The notes below the pieces were generated by a model. The model saw only the letters and a program-made list of their open reading frames with translations, was not told where the DNA came from and searched no databases. From contig NZ_JARYGY010000010.1 of the NCBI RefSeq assembly GCF_029906345.1, positions 62,001 through 126,000 on the forward strand: a DNA stretch of 64,000 nt, read 5' to 3'. Origin of the DNA: Aquimarina mycalae. GTDB taxonomy: Bacteria; Bacteroidota; Bacteroidia; Flavobacteriales; Flavobacteriaceae. Below are positions 1 to 8,949 of this stretch, in pieces. A program made the position numbers and the translations under genes. The first letter of the stretch is position 1. Each line of letters starts with the position of its first letter.

Positions 1-686
1 GACAGATAGTGACTTTACAAAAGGATTATGAGTTTGTAATTGTCAGTTCAGGAGCAATAGCTGTGGCAAAACAATTTGTGAACCTTGAAAGTAACGGAAA
101 AGAAATAAATGTAAAACAAGCATTAGCATCAATAGGTCAACCTCATTTGATGAGAATTTTTCAGGAGAGTTTTAGAGATCTTGGATTGCTTACTTCGCAG
201 TGTTTATTGTCTTATTCAGATTTTGAAAGAGAACAATCAAAAAAGAATATAGTCAATACAATTAATGTACTTGTGGCAAACAATTATATACCAATAATTA
301 ATGAAAATGATACCGTTGCTACCGATGAGATTCAATTTGGAGATAATGATAAGTTAGCAGCATTAACAGCTTCTTTGTTGGATGCAGATTTGTTAACCAT
401 TGCTACGAATACTAATGGCATTTGCACTAAAGAATCTGTTAAGAATAATACGTACAAAACCATTGATACAGTTGATGATATAGCATCCTTAGAGAACGAA
501 ATTGTTTCTCAGATTTCAACGCATGGAACAGGAGGAATGATGTCTAAAATCCAAGCAGCCAATATTGCACAAGACGCAAATATAGAAACCTGGATCGTAA
601 ACGGTTTAGAGGATAATTTTATGGTAAATGCAATACATAACACTATTCCTTTTACCAAAATACTTAAAGCAGAATATCATGGATAA
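1..686 (+). CDS. proB: glutamate 5-kinase, 5'-truncated by window edge
   Basis: Catalyses ATP-dependent phosphorylation of glutamate, the first step of proline synthesis, in the cytoplasm. The reading frame is open to the left edge, so the true start lies outside the window; a GTG at position 9 is internal. Visible amino-acid-kinase motifs are VIVSSGAIA near the beginning, INENDTVATDEI and GDNDKLAALTASLLDADLL in the middle, and a GTGGMMSKIQAA stretch typical of glutamate 5-kinase. The protein ends soon after the kinase domain, so it lacks the C-terminal PUA domain found in E. coli ProB. Its stop overlaps the start of the carbamoyltransferase gene by 8 nt, which implies translational coupling. 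In Bacteroidota proB commonly sits inside the arginine operon, as here. Confidence 0.93.
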   Translation, partial: QIVTLQKDYEFVIVSSGAIAVAKQFVNLESNGKEINVKQALASIGQPHLMRIFQESFRDLGLLTSQCLLSYSDFEREQSKKNIVNTINVLVANNYIPIINENDTVATDEIQFGDNDKLAALTASLLDADLLTIATNTNGICTKESVKNNTYKTIDTVDDIASLENEIVSQISTHGTGGMMSKIQAANIAQDANIETWIVNGLEDNFMVNAIHNTIPFTKILKAEYHG

Positions 687-1623
687 TTACTTTTCTATAC
701 AAGATATTGATTCACTTCAGGATTGGGTGGATCAAGCTATTGAAATAAAGAAAAACCCACTATCTAACAATATGTTAGGAGTAAATAAGACAATTGGATT
801 ATTATTTTTTAATCCTAGTTTGCGTACCCGATTAAGCACTCAGAAAGCAGCAATAAATTTAGGAATGAATGTTATCGTGATGAATTTTACTGGAGAAGGA
901 TGGTCTTTAGAATATGGAGATGGAACCGTAATGGATCAAGGCAATTCAGAACATGTTAGAGAAGCAGCACAAGTAGTTTCACAATATTGTGATGTATTGG
1001 CAATTAGAGCTTTTGCAAAATTAGAGAATAGAGAAGAAGATTATAAGGAGAAAGTACTACGCAGTTTTATGAAGTACGCCACAATTCCTGTAATTAATAT
1101 GGAAAGCGCTATTGGACATCCATTACAAGCATTAACGGATGCCATTACGATAACAGAATATAAACCAAAACACAGACCAAAGGTTGTATTATCATGGGCA
1201 CCGCATCCAAAAGCCTTACCACAGGCAGTCGCAAATTCTTTTGTAGAGATGATGCAGCGCATGGACGCAGATTTTGTAATTACCCACCCTGTGGGATTTG
1301 AGTTAGCCAGTCAGATTACTAATGAGGTGCCCATTGATTACAATCAGGAAAGTGCTTTTAAAGACGCTGATTTTATCTATGTGAAGAATTGGAGTTCTTA
1401 TAATGATTATGGAAAAACTTCTCAGGATGATCAATGGAAAATTACCTCAGAGAAAATGAAGCTAACGAATAATGCAAAGTTTATGCATTGCTTACCAGTA
1501 AGAAGAAATGTTGTTGTGGATGATGATGTTATTGATAGTAAAAACTCGATCGTAATTGAACAAGCTAATAATAGAACATACGCTGCTCAATTGGTATTGA
1601 AGAAAATTTTGGAAAAGAGTTGA
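679..1623 (+). CDS. argF': N-succinylornithine (or N-acetylornithine) carbamoyltransferase
   Basis: Transfers the carbamoyl group of carbamoyl phosphate to an N-acylated ornithine in arginine synthesis. The protein is 314 aa from the ATG at 679; an upstream in-frame ATG at 628 lies inside proB and is disfavoured because homologues begin with a sequence like MDNYFSIQDI. Carbamoyl-phosphate motif SLRTRLST is at residues 47-54, and the HCLPVRRN motif of acylornithine transcarbamylases is near the C-terminus, replacing the HCLP/DE pattern of ordinary ornithine carbamoyltransferase. Alignment from memory to the Bacteroides fragilis enzyme is nearly gapless. The residue at the specificity position 90 is Ser (Pro in B. 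fragilis succinyl-specific enzyme, Glu in the Xanthomonas acetyl-specific one), so succinylornithine is the likelier substrate. Confidence 0.93.
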   Translation: MDNYFSIQDIDSLQDWVDQAIEIKKNPLSNNMLGVNKTIGLLFFNPSLRTRLSTQKAAINLGMNVIVMNFTGEGWSLEYGDGTVMDQGNSEHVREAAQVVSQYCDVLAIRAFAKLENREEDYKEKVLRSFMKYATIPVINMESAIGHPLQALTDAITITEYKPKHRPKVVLSWAPHPKALPQAVANSFVEMMQRMDADFVITHPVGFELASQITNEVPIDYNQESAFKDADFIYVKNWSSYNDYGKTSQDDQWKITSEKMKLTNNAKFMHCLPVRRNVVVDDDVIDSKNSIVIEQANNRTYAAQLVLKKILEKS

Positions 1624-1626
1624 GAG

Positions 1627-2409
1627 ATGAAGAAACAGAAATTATTAGTTGCTAAAATTGGTGGTAACATCATTGAAGATAAAGAGGCATTGGACTCTTT
1701 TCTAAAAGATTTTTCTAAAATTAAAGAGCCGAAAATTCTAATTCATGGAGGAGGGAAATCTGCTACTCAATTGGCATCTCAATTAGGAATAAAAACTGAA
1801 ATGATCGATGGCAGAAGAATAACTTCTAAAGAGAATTTGAATGTGGTAGTAATGACCTATGCTGGATTATTGAATAAAAATATAGTGTGTGGTTTACAAA
1901 AGTATAATTGTAATGCTTTGGGATTAACAGGATCCGATGCCAATGTGATTACAGCAGAAAAGAGACCCGTACAGTTTATCGATTATGGTTATGTAGGAGA
2001 TGTAATTCATGTAAATAATACGACTGTAAATAGCTTTTTAGAATTAAATATTACACCTGTTTTTTGTGCAGTTACTCACAATGGAAAAGGTCAGTTATTT
2101 AATACAAATGCAGATACAATAGCTTCAGAAATTGCATCGGCAATGAGTGAGTTTTATGATGTTTCACTTTTTTATTGTTTTGAATTGAAAGGAGTTTTGG
2201 AAAATATTGATGATAAAGATTCTGTGATCGAACATATTGATTTTAAAAAATATGCAACACTAAGAGATGCTGAAATTATTGCTGATGGAATGTTGCCTAA
2301 GCTACAGAATTGTTTTGATGCACTGCATAAAAATGTGAGTAAAGTGCATATCGCAAATGCTGATTTTATAAAAGATAATAGAACTAAACATACGACTTTA
2401 AGTCTATAA
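1627..2409 (+). CDS. argB: N-acetylglutamate (N-acylglutamate) kinase
   Basis: Phosphorylates N-acyl-glutamate with ATP in the second step of arginine synthesis. The 260-aa protein has the amino-acid-kinase fold signature: AKIGGNII at residues 9-16, LIHGGGKSAT near residue 40, the substrate-binding DGRRITSKENL stretch, LGLTGSDANVI, and a C-terminal GMLPKLQNCFDAL segment typical of ArgB. It starts 3 nt after the carbamoyltransferase stop and its TAA overlaps the next ATG by one base. Because the adjacent transcarbamylase looks succinyl-specific, this kinase may act on N-succinylglutamate; that is an inference from context and not visible in its own sequence. Confidence 0.93.
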   Translation: MKKQKLLVAKIGGNIIEDKEALDSFLKDFSKIKEPKILIHGGGKSATQLASQLGIKTEMIDGRRITSKENLNVVVMTYAGLLNKNIVCGLQKYNCNALGLTGSDANVITAEKRPVQFIDYGYVGDVIHVNNTTVNSFLELNITPVFCAVTHNGKGQLFNTNADTIASEIASAMSEFYDVSLFYCFELKGVLENIDDKDSVIEHIDFKKYATLRDAEIIADGMLPKLQNCFDALHKNVSKVHIANADFIKDNRTKHTTLSL

Positions 2410-3476
2410 TGATGATACAAGAACTAACAGATAAAGCAATAACGCTTTTACATAAACTTATCGAGACCCAATCGTTCTCTTCAGAAGAAGAAGGAACTGC
2501 ACAGTGGATCGAAAATTGGTTCATTCAACACGATATTCCTTTCGAAAGAGAGCACAATAATCTATGGGCATACAATAAATATTTAGATGAAAGTAAACCA
2601 ACAATTTTATTAAACTCTCATCATGATACGGTTAAACCTAATGGGAATTATACGAACGATCCTTTTAATGCATTTGTACAAGATGGAAAATTATATGGAT
2701 TAGGAAGTAATGATGCAGGAGGATGCTTAGTTTCTTTGATAGCTGCATTTACATATTTCTATGATAGAAAAGACCTTAAATATAATTTTGTAATAGCCGC
2801 TTCAGCAGAAGAAGAGAGTAGTGGTCCGTTAGGGTTGAAAAGTATTTTGAAATATTTTAAAAATGTTGATTTTGCTATTGTTGGCGAACCCACATTGATG
2901 CAGTTGGCAATTGCAGAAAAAGGGTTACTTGTATTAGATGTTTCAGTAAAAGGCACTGCGAGTCATGCGGCACATCTCAATGATGATAATGCCATCTATA
3001 ACACCATTGAAATAATTCAGTGGTTTAAGGATTATAAGTTTAAGAAGAGTTCTGAGACGTTGGGAGATGTGAAAATGACCGTTACTCAGGTAGATGCGGG
3101 TAATCAACATAATGTAGTACCATCACATTGTAATTTGGTGGTAGATATTAGAGTAAATGACAAGTATAATAATGAAGAGGTTTTAGAGATAGTGAAACAG
3201 GAAATGCCTAATAATGTTGAGGTTCGACCGAGATCACTACATTTAGGTTCCTCATCAATTCCTAAAGATCATCCAATAGTAAAATCTGGTATTACTTTAG
3301 GCAGAACTACTTATGGCTCACCTACCTTATCGGATCAATCAGTATTAAGCTGTCCATCATTAAAATTAGGACCAGGAGACTCTACTAGATCCCATTCTGC
3401 AGATGAATTTATCTATGTGGAGGAGATTAGAGAAGGAGTGGATTTATATATTAAAATTTTAGAAGGAATTGTATGA
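2409..3476 (+). CDS. argE: N-acetylornithine deacetylase-type M20 peptidase
   Basis: A 355-aa zinc-dependent M20/ArgE-DapE family amidohydrolase, expected to remove the acyl group from N-acyl-citrulline or N-acyl-ornithine in this operon. Metal-site motifs are visible: NSHHDTVKPN near residue 70, the catalytic base region AASAEEESSGPLG near residue 130, and VGEPT near residue 157; the C-terminal HSADEF supplies the last metal ligand. Its ATG overlaps the argB stop and its own TGA overlaps the argH ATG by 4 nt, so all are translationally coupled. With a transcarbamylase acting on acylornithine, the physiological substrate is probably acyl-citrulline and not acyl-ornithine (inference from pathway order). 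Confidence 0.92.
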   Translation: MMIQELTDKAITLLHKLIETQSFSSEEEGTAQWIENWFIQHDIPFEREHNNLWAYNKYLDESKPTILLNSHHDTVKPNGNYTNDPFNAFVQDGKLYGLGSNDAGGCLVSLIAAFTYFYDRKDLKYNFVIAASAEEESSGPLGLKSILKYFKNVDFAIVGEPTLMQLAIAEKGLLVLDVSVKGTASHAAHLNDDNAIYNTIEIIQWFKDYKFKKSSETLGDVKMTVTQVDAGNQHNVVPSHCNLVVDIRVNDKYNNEEVLEIVKQEMPNNVEVRPRSLHLGSSSIPKDHPIVKSGITLGRTTYGSPTLSDQSVLSCPSLKLGPGDSTRSHSADEFIYVEEIREGVDLYIKILEGIV

Positions 3477-4750
3477 AACTTTGGGATAAAGGATTGCCAA
3501 CAGATCAAAAGATAGACATATTTACCGTTGGAAACGATAGACAATTAGATTTGGTAATTGCCAAATATGATGTAAGAGCAACATTGGTCCATGCTAAAAT
3601 GTTATATAAAATAGGAGTACTCTCTGAAGATGATGTTTTAGCAATCGAAAAAGAATTACTTATTCTAGAAAAACAAATTGAGAATGGAACTTTCGCGATC
3701 GAAGATCAGTTTGAAGATGTACATTCTAAGATAGAATTTGAATTAACTCAAAAAATAGGAGATGCAGGAAAAAGGATTCATACTGCCCGATCAAGAAATG
3801 ATCAGGTTTTGGTTGCCATGCATTTATACTTGAAAGATGAATTATTACTCATCAAATCTCAAATTAAGGAATTATCAGAGAATTTATTGAGTACTGCGCA
3901 AAAGTATAAGGATATTCTTTTACCTGGATATACACACCTACAAATAGCAATGCCCTCATCGTTTGGACTATGGTTTTCTGCATATGCAGAGAGTTTTATA
4001 GACGATTTGTATTTTGTTGATGCAGCTTTAAAAGTAGTAGATCAAAACCCATTAGGAAGTGCAGCTGGATATGGAAGTTCTTTTCCTATAGACAGAGCAT
4101 ATACTACCAAAGCATTAGGATTTGAAACATTGAAATACAATGTAGTTGCAGCACAAATGAGTAGAGGTAAATCCGAAAAATCTGCTGCTTTCGCAATGAG
4201 TAGCGTGGCAGGAACATTATCCAAATTAGCCATGGATGTATGTCTATATATGAGTCAGAATTTTGATTTTATGAGCATTCCATCCGAGTTAACCACAGGA
4301 TCTAGTATTATGCCACATAAAAAAAACCCAGATGTTTTCGAATTAATTAGAGGTAAGTGTAATAAAATCCAAGCGTTACCATACGAACTAAGCTTGTTAA
4401 CGAATAATTTACCAAGTGGGTATCATAGAGATTTACAATTACTGAAAGAAGGAATTATTCCAGCTATTCAAAACCTAAAAGCATCATTAGAGATGACAAT
4501 GTATGCACTTAAAAGCATAAAAGTAAATGATAGTATACTGAAGGATCACAAATATGATTACTTATTTAGTGTAGATACGTTAAATGAATTGGTAATGAAA
4601 GGGATGTCGTTTAGAGATGCTTATGTAAAAATTGGTTTGGATATTGAAAACGGAAATTATAAACCAGAAAAAAACACAAAACATAGTCATATAGGAAGTA
4701 TTAATAATCTATGTCTCGAAGATATTAGAGAGAAATTAAATGCGGTCTAA
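3473..4750 (+). CDS. argH: argininosuccinate lyase
   Basis: Splits argininosuccinate into arginine and fumarate, the last step of arginine synthesis. The 425-aa protein carries the fumarase/aspartase superfamily signature TGSSIMPHKKNPD near residue 275, the HTARSRNDQV motif near residue 102 and LPGYTHLQIAMPSSFG near residue 148. It is somewhat shorter than E. coli ArgH (about 457 aa), with a short C-terminus, which is usual for flavobacterial copies. It is the last gene of the operon: a strong intrinsic terminator begins about 90 nt downstream. Confidence 0.95.
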   Translation: MKLWDKGLPTDQKIDIFTVGNDRQLDLVIAKYDVRATLVHAKMLYKIGVLSEDDVLAIEKELLILEKQIENGTFAIEDQFEDVHSKIEFELTQKIGDAGKRIHTARSRNDQVLVAMHLYLKDELLLIKSQIKELSENLLSTAQKYKDILLPGYTHLQIAMPSSFGLWFSAYAESFIDDLYFVDAALKVVDQNPLGSAAGYGSSFPIDRAYTTKALGFETLKYNVVAAQMSRGKSEKSAAFAMSSVAGTLSKLAMDVCLYMSQNFDFMSIPSELTTGSSIMPHKKNPDVFELIRGKCNKIQALPYELSLLTNNLPSGYHRDLQLLKEGIIPAIQNLKASLEMTMYALKSIKVNDSILKDHKYDYLFSVDTLNELVMKGMSFRDAYVKIGLDIENGNYKPEKNTKHSHIGSINNLCLEDIREKLNAV

Positions 4751-4839
4751 ATAAAAAATTATAAAAGTATTGAAGAAAAGTTGAAGCTGTTTAATTGAGT
4801 GTAAGTTGAGTTAGTTTAATTTTTTTGGTTTCAACCTAG

Positions 4840-4877
4840 ATCCTCGACGGAGTAGTTAACCGTCGAGGATTGTTTTT
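4840..4877 (+). terminator. intrinsic terminator of the arg operon
   Basis: A perfect 11-bp stem, ATCCTCGACGG at 4840-4850 and CCGTCGAGGAT at 4860-4870, closes a 9-nt loop and is followed directly by TGTTTTT. It is the only strong hairpin between argH and the pfkB gene. The rest of 4751-4925 shows nothing else that I recognise. Confidence 0.9.
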
Positions 4878-4925
4878 AAATATTGAAGAGTAATAATTAA
4901 TATCTTAGATAAAATTTATAAAACC

Positions 4926-5807
4926 ATGAAAATTACCTGTTTTGGAGAAGTTCTTTGGGATATATTTCCCACTCATAAAAAAATTGGAGGTGCACCGCTA
5001 AATGTTGCCTTACGATTAAACACTATGGGAATAAAATCTTCTATTATTACCAAAGTAGGAGCTGATAATTTGGGAGACGATATCATTACTTATATAAAGA
5101 CTCAAGGGTTAACCATTGATACGATACTAAGAGATGATCAATATCAAACTGGTGAGGTCTTGGTAGCTTTGGATCAGGAAGGTACTGCTTCATATACAAT
5201 TAGTTATCCTGTTGCTTGGGATTTTATAGAGGTCACAAAACAGATGATCAATGAAGTTTCGACATCAGATGCAATCATATTTGGAAGCCTTGCAAGCAGG
5301 AATAAAGTGTCAAGAAAAGCATTATTTCAATTACTGGATGTAGCTCAATTTAAGATTTTGGATGTAAATCTCAGACCACCACATTATGATATAGAATTGC
5401 TTTTAGAATTAATGAAGAGTGCGGATTTTATTAAATTAAATGATGAAGAATTAAATGAAATATGTACTCATTTTGAAATTAACAAAACTACAATTGAAGA
5501 TCAAATAAAAGCTATTGCTTCGCATACAAATACCGATCAAATTTGTGTTACTAAAGGAGGAAAAGGTGCGGTTTTATTGTATAGAAATTCTTTGTATCAT
5601 AATAATGGTTATAAAGTTGATGTAGTAGATACAGTGGGAGCAGGAGATTCTTTTCTAGCTACTTTAATTTCTAGATTGCTGAAAGGAACTCAACCACAGT
5701 TAGCAATAGACTATGCATGCGCTATTGGAGCAATGGTAGCAGGAAGCGAAGGTGCAAACCCCATTTTTTCTGATACTGAAATCAAAAGTTTTATTGAAAA
5801 GCAGTAA
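4926..5807 (+). CDS. PfkB-family carbohydrate kinase, probable fructokinase
   Basis: A 293-aa ribokinase/PfkB-family sugar kinase, most like bacterial fructokinases, which phosphorylate fructose to fructose 6-phosphate. Visible signatures are the N-terminal CFGEVLWDIFP, the GGAPLNVALRLNTMG motif at about residues 21-35, and the C-terminal anion-hole/catalytic motif DTVGAGDSFLATL at about residues 237-249 with the catalytic Asp. The gene stands alone after a terminator. It converges with the DUF1080 gene with zero bases between the two stop codons. Substrate is assigned by family resemblance only; another hexose remains possible. Confidence 0.85.
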   Translation: MKITCFGEVLWDIFPTHKKIGGAPLNVALRLNTMGIKSSIITKVGADNLGDDIITYIKTQGLTIDTILRDDQYQTGEVLVALDQEGTASYTISYPVAWDFIEVTKQMINEVSTSDAIIFGSLASRNKVSRKALFQLLDVAQFKILDVNLRPPHYDIELLLELMKSADFIKLNDEELNEICTHFEINKTTIEDQIKAIASHTNTDQICVTKGGKGAVLLYRNSLYHNNGYKVDVVDTVGAGDSFLATLISRLLKGTQPQLAIDYACAIGAMVAGSEGANPIFSDTEIKSFIEKQ

Positions 5808-6608
5808 CTAATCTAATTCTCTTACCCAAATATTTCTATAATGTACTGGATTACTATGATCTTGTAATTTGATAGGACCATTTCCGTGTGGGTCATTTTT
5901 AGGAGGACCAATATATTCTGTACTTCCCAGAATTTCTATATGGTTTTGCACTAAAACACCATTATGAATTACTGTAAAAGCTCCTGATTTCGTTTTTTTA
6001 CCATCAGAGTCAAATTTTGGAGCATGAAATATAATATCATAGGTTTGCCATTGATCATTTGGTTTTGTCGCATTCACTAAAGGGATATGCTGTTTGTATA
6101 TAGCAGTAGCTTGTCCATTAGCATAAGTTCTATTTTGATAACTATCCAGAATTTGAACTTCGTATTTATTTTGAAAGAAAACACCACTATTTCCTCTACC
6201 TTGTCCTTCTCCGACCACAACATCAGGAGCTTTCCATTCCAGATGCAGTTGTACACTACCGAAATTTTTCTTTGTTTGGATATCGCCAGCTCCTGGTATA
6301 ACGGTCATCGTTTTATCAGGATTAATTTTCCAGGCGGCATGAGTAGAATCCTTGGCAGAAACCCATTGATCAATATCATTTCCATTAAAAAGTACGAGTG
6401 CATCCGAAGGTACATTATGCTCATTAAAAGTAATAGCCTTGGGTTCTGGGTCCCATACTTCTGTTTCTTTAGGATCTGTAATCTCTTTTTGCGTAGTTGG
6501 AGCTGTTGTTTCTTTTTTAGTTTCAGAAGGAATATTATTTTCCTCTTGTTGTCGTTCTTTACAAGAAAGAATAATAACGGCAACTATTAGATATATTAAT
6601 TTTTTCAT
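5808..6608 (-). CDS. DUF1080 lipoprotein (3-keto-disaccharide hydrolase family)
   Basis: A 266-aa predicted lipoprotein: a short hydrophobic signal ends in a lipobox with Cys16 (IILSC), followed by a low-complexity Glu/Thr/Pro linker to about residue 60. The rest is a DUF1080 domain, recognisable from LFNGNDIDQWV, the central NSGVFFQNKYEVQILDS stretch and the terminal GPIKLQDHSNPVHYRNIWVREL. DUF1080 is a concanavalin-like fold; characterised members act on 3-keto-glycosides. It is the last gene of a minus-strand operon with an oxidoreductase pair and isomerases, which fits periplasmic cleavage of an oxidised glycoside. The exact substrate cannot be read from the sequence. Confidence 0.85.
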   Translation of the reverse strand: MKKLIYLIVAVIILSCKERQQEENNIPSETKKETTAPTTQKEITDPKETEVWDPEPKAITFNEHNVPSDALVLFNGNDIDQWVSAKDSTHAAWKINPDKTMTVIPGAGDIQTKKNFGSVQLHLEWKAPDVVVGEGQGRGNSGVFFQNKYEVQILDSYQNRTYANGQATAIYKQHIPLVNATKPNDQWQTYDIIFHAPKFDSDGKKTKSGAFTVIHNGVLVQNHIEILGSTEYIGPPKNDPHGNGPIKLQDHSNPVHYRNIWVRELD

Positions 6609-6632
6609 GGTGGTTTGGTGGTTTTATGTTGG

Positions 6633-7685
6633 TTATAATCCTAAAATACTTTTTAATTGTGCTTTATCGATATCGGCTCCGGCAAAATCATCAAAGGCTT
6701 TTTGTGTAGCTTCAATAATATGATTATTTATAAATGATGCACCTTCTCTAGCACCTTGCTCTGGCGACTTAATACAGCATTCCCATTCCATAACGGCCCA
6801 TACATCACAACCATATTGGGTAAGTTTAGAGAAAATAGTTTTAAAATCAATTTGTCCGTCTCCAGGAGAACGATAGCGACCAGCACGATCAATCCAATCA
6901 CTATATCCACCAAAAACACCCTTTTTACCAGTAGGGTTAAATTCTGAATCTTTTACATGAAAAGCTTTAATAAATTCATGATAATGATCTATATAGGTCA
7001 GATAGTCTAGTTGTTGTAATACAAAGTGACTTGGGTCGTATAATATATTTACTCTTTTGTGATTTCCTGTAGCTTCCAAAAAGCGTTCAAATGTAATACC
7101 ATCGTGAAGATCTTCTCCTGGATGAATCTCATAACAAACATCTACGCCTTGTTCATCAAAATGATTTAAAATTGGAAGCCAACGATTTGCCAGTTCCTGA
7201 AATCCCATCTCAACTAATCCTACAGGGCGTTGTGGCCATGGATGCATTGTATGCCATAATAAAGCTCCAGAAAATGTAGCGTGTACATTGATTCCTAGTC
7301 GATTACTAGCTGTAGCAGCATTTTTCACTTGATTAATAGCCCATTCTGTTCGTTTTTTGGGATTGTTTTTACAAGTATCAGGAGCAAAATTGTCAAACAT
7401 TTGATCATAAGCAGGATGCACTGCTACCAATTGACCTTGAAGATGGGTTGATAATTCTGTGATTTCTAACCCATAATCTGCAATTTTCCCTTTAAGCTCA
7501 TCGCAATACGTTTGACTCTCGGCAGCGATATCCAGATCTATCAATCTTGTTTCCCATGTTGGAATCTGAATACCTTTATATCCTAAACCTGAAGCCCATT
7601 TGCATAATCCATCCAATGAATTAAATGGAGGTTTATCATCCATAAATTGCGCTAGAAATACTGCTGGGCCTTTTATTGTTTTCAT
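6633..7685 (-). CDS. sugar phosphate isomerase/epimerase-family TIM-barrel protein
   Basis: A 350-aa AP-endonuclease-2/xylose-isomerase-like TIM barrel without a signal peptide. Recognisable pieces are GYKGIQIPTWETRLIDL near residue 35, the metal-site CYEIHPGEDLHDG near residue 185, ILYDPSHFVLQQLDY near residue 220 and AFHVKDSEFNP near residue 243. The Glu/Asp/His pattern indicates a divalent-metal isomerase or epimerase. It lies 24 nt upstream of the DUF1080 gene and 117 nt downstream of the Gfo/Idh gene. In this context it probably acts on keto-sugars released from the oxidised substrate; the specific reaction is unknown. Confidence 0.85.
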   Translation of the reverse strand: MKTIKGPAVFLAQFMDDKPPFNSLDGLCKWASGLGYKGIQIPTWETRLIDLDIAAESQTYCDELKGKIADYGLEITELSTHLQGQLVAVHPAYDQMFDNFAPDTCKNNPKKRTEWAINQVKNAATASNRLGINVHATFSGALLWHTMHPWPQRPVGLVEMGFQELANRWLPILNHFDEQGVDVCYEIHPGEDLHDGITFERFLEATGNHKRVNILYDPSHFVLQQLDYLTYIDHYHEFIKAFHVKDSEFNPTGKKGVFGGYSDWIDRAGRYRSPGDGQIDFKTIFSKLTQYGCDVWAVMEWECCIKSPEQGAREGASFINNHIIEATQKAFDDFAGADIDKAQLKSILGL

Positions 7686-7802
7686 TCAGTTTTAATTTTT
7701 TTGTTTTTGAACTAAAGAGTTTATGAGTTAATATTTTTGGATATTATAAATTTAAGTTAAGATGATAACTTAAGCACACACTTCTTCTAAACTCATCCCT
7801 TT
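7686..7802. other. intra-operon spacer with 8-bp inverted repeat
   Basis: The only large gap inside the minus-strand sugar operon (117 nt). It holds a perfect inverted repeat, TTAAGTTA at 7752-7759 and TAACTTAA at 7766-7773, separated by 6 nt. It is AT-rich and lacks a following T-run, so it is more likely a weak hairpin or an operator than a terminator. It could mark an internal promoter for the two downstream genes. Confidence 0.3.
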
Positions 7803-8948
7803 TTACATTTTAGTCCAGTTTGCATTATTGTTACTACTCTCCACTGCTGCATAGATAAATTTCATTCCTCGTACACCATCAGTAATTGTTGGAAAATCAG
7901 GATTAACAGAAGTAGTTTTACCACTTTTTACCATCAATAATTCCTTAGCAAAACTTCGGTATATGGTGGCAAAACCTTCTAGATATCCTTCTGGATGACC
8001 AGCTGGGATACGTACATATTCTGATGATTCAGGATAGACACCGTTACCAGCAGGAGTATAGATTTGTTTAGGTTGATCCAGCCATTTTACGATAAGTTGA
8101 TTAGGGTTTTCCTGATACCATTCAATGCTACCTTTTGTCCCATAGACTTTAACACCAATATTATTTTCCTCTCCTGTAGCGATTTGAGAAAATGACATAA
8201 TTCCCTTGGCACCATTTTCAAAACGTAATAATATATTTCCATCGTCATCTAAGATACGTCCTTCACCGAATGCAGTAAGATCTGCAGCTAATTCTTCAAT
8301 TTGGATTCCTGTGATATATTCTATAAGGTTTTCGGCATGAGTGCCTATATCTCCTAAAGCTCCTCCTATACCAGAACGTTTAGGATCCGTTCTCCAAGCT
8401 GCTTGTTTTTGTCCTGTCTTTTCAACAGCTGTAGAAAGCCATCCTTGTAAATAGTGTACATTAATTTTTCTGATTGCTCCAAGATCTCCTTTGTGAATCA
8501 TGGCTTTTGCCTGCTTTACCATAGGATATCCTGTATAGTTGTGAGTCAGGGCAAATATTTTTCCAGAAGACTGTACCGTTTTTTCCAATTCTATGGCTTC
8601 ATCTAAGGTTAAAGAAAGCGGTTTATCGCAGATCACATGAAAACCATATTCTAAAGCCATTTTTGCAGGAGGATAATGCATGTGATTTGGCGTAACAATA
8701 GCTACAAAATCCATTTGTTGATGTGCTGGAAGTTTAGCCTCTGCAATGATCATTTCTTCAAAACTCCCATAAGCTCTGTCGTCAGGTATTCCTAGTGTTT
8801 TTGCAGAAGAAATACTTTTCTCTTTATTAGAAGAAAATGCACCACATACCATATCGATCATTCCATCGATACTTGCTGCTTTGCGATGTACATCGCCAAT
8901 AAAAGAGCCAGTACCGCCACCAACCATTCCCATTTTAAGTCTGGTCAT
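7803..8948 (-). CDS. Gfo/Idh/MocA-family NAD(P)-dependent sugar oxidoreductase
   Basis: A 381-aa oxidoreductase with the N-terminal Rossmann fold (MVGGGTGSFIGDVHR, residues 8-22) and the family's DKP dinucleotide/catalytic motif (ICDKPLSLTLDEA near residue 105). The C-terminal GFO_IDH_MocA domain includes GDIGTHAENLIEYITG near residue 200. No signal peptide is seen, so it acts in the cytoplasm. The stop of the upstream permease gene is one base away. Such enzymes interconvert hydroxy and keto groups on sugars; here it may reduce an imported 3-keto sugar back to a normal hexose, an inference from the operon. Confidence 0.88.
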   Translation of the reverse strand: MTRLKMGMVGGGTGSFIGDVHRKAASIDGMIDMVCGAFSSNKEKSISSAKTLGIPDDRAYGSFEEMIIAEAKLPAHQQMDFVAIVTPNHMHYPPAKMALEYGFHVICDKPLSLTLDEAIELEKTVQSSGKIFALTHNYTGYPMVKQAKAMIHKGDLGAIRKINVHYLQGWLSTAVEKTGQKQAAWRTDPKRSGIGGALGDIGTHAENLIEYITGIQIEELAADLTAFGEGRILDDDGNILLRFENGAKGIMSFSQIATGEENNIGVKVYGTKGSIEWYQENPNQLIVKWLDQPKQIYTPAGNGVYPESSEYVRIPAGHPEGYLEGFATIYRSFAKELLMVKSGKTTSVNPDFPTITDGVRGMKFIYAAVESSNNNANWTKM

Positions 8949-8949
8949 A

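Noticed and set aside
6087..6590. 167-codon open frame opposite the DUF1080 lipoprotein gene
   Set aside because: Ser/Ile/Phe-rich shadow of a real gene with a clear lipobox and family motifs on the other strand.
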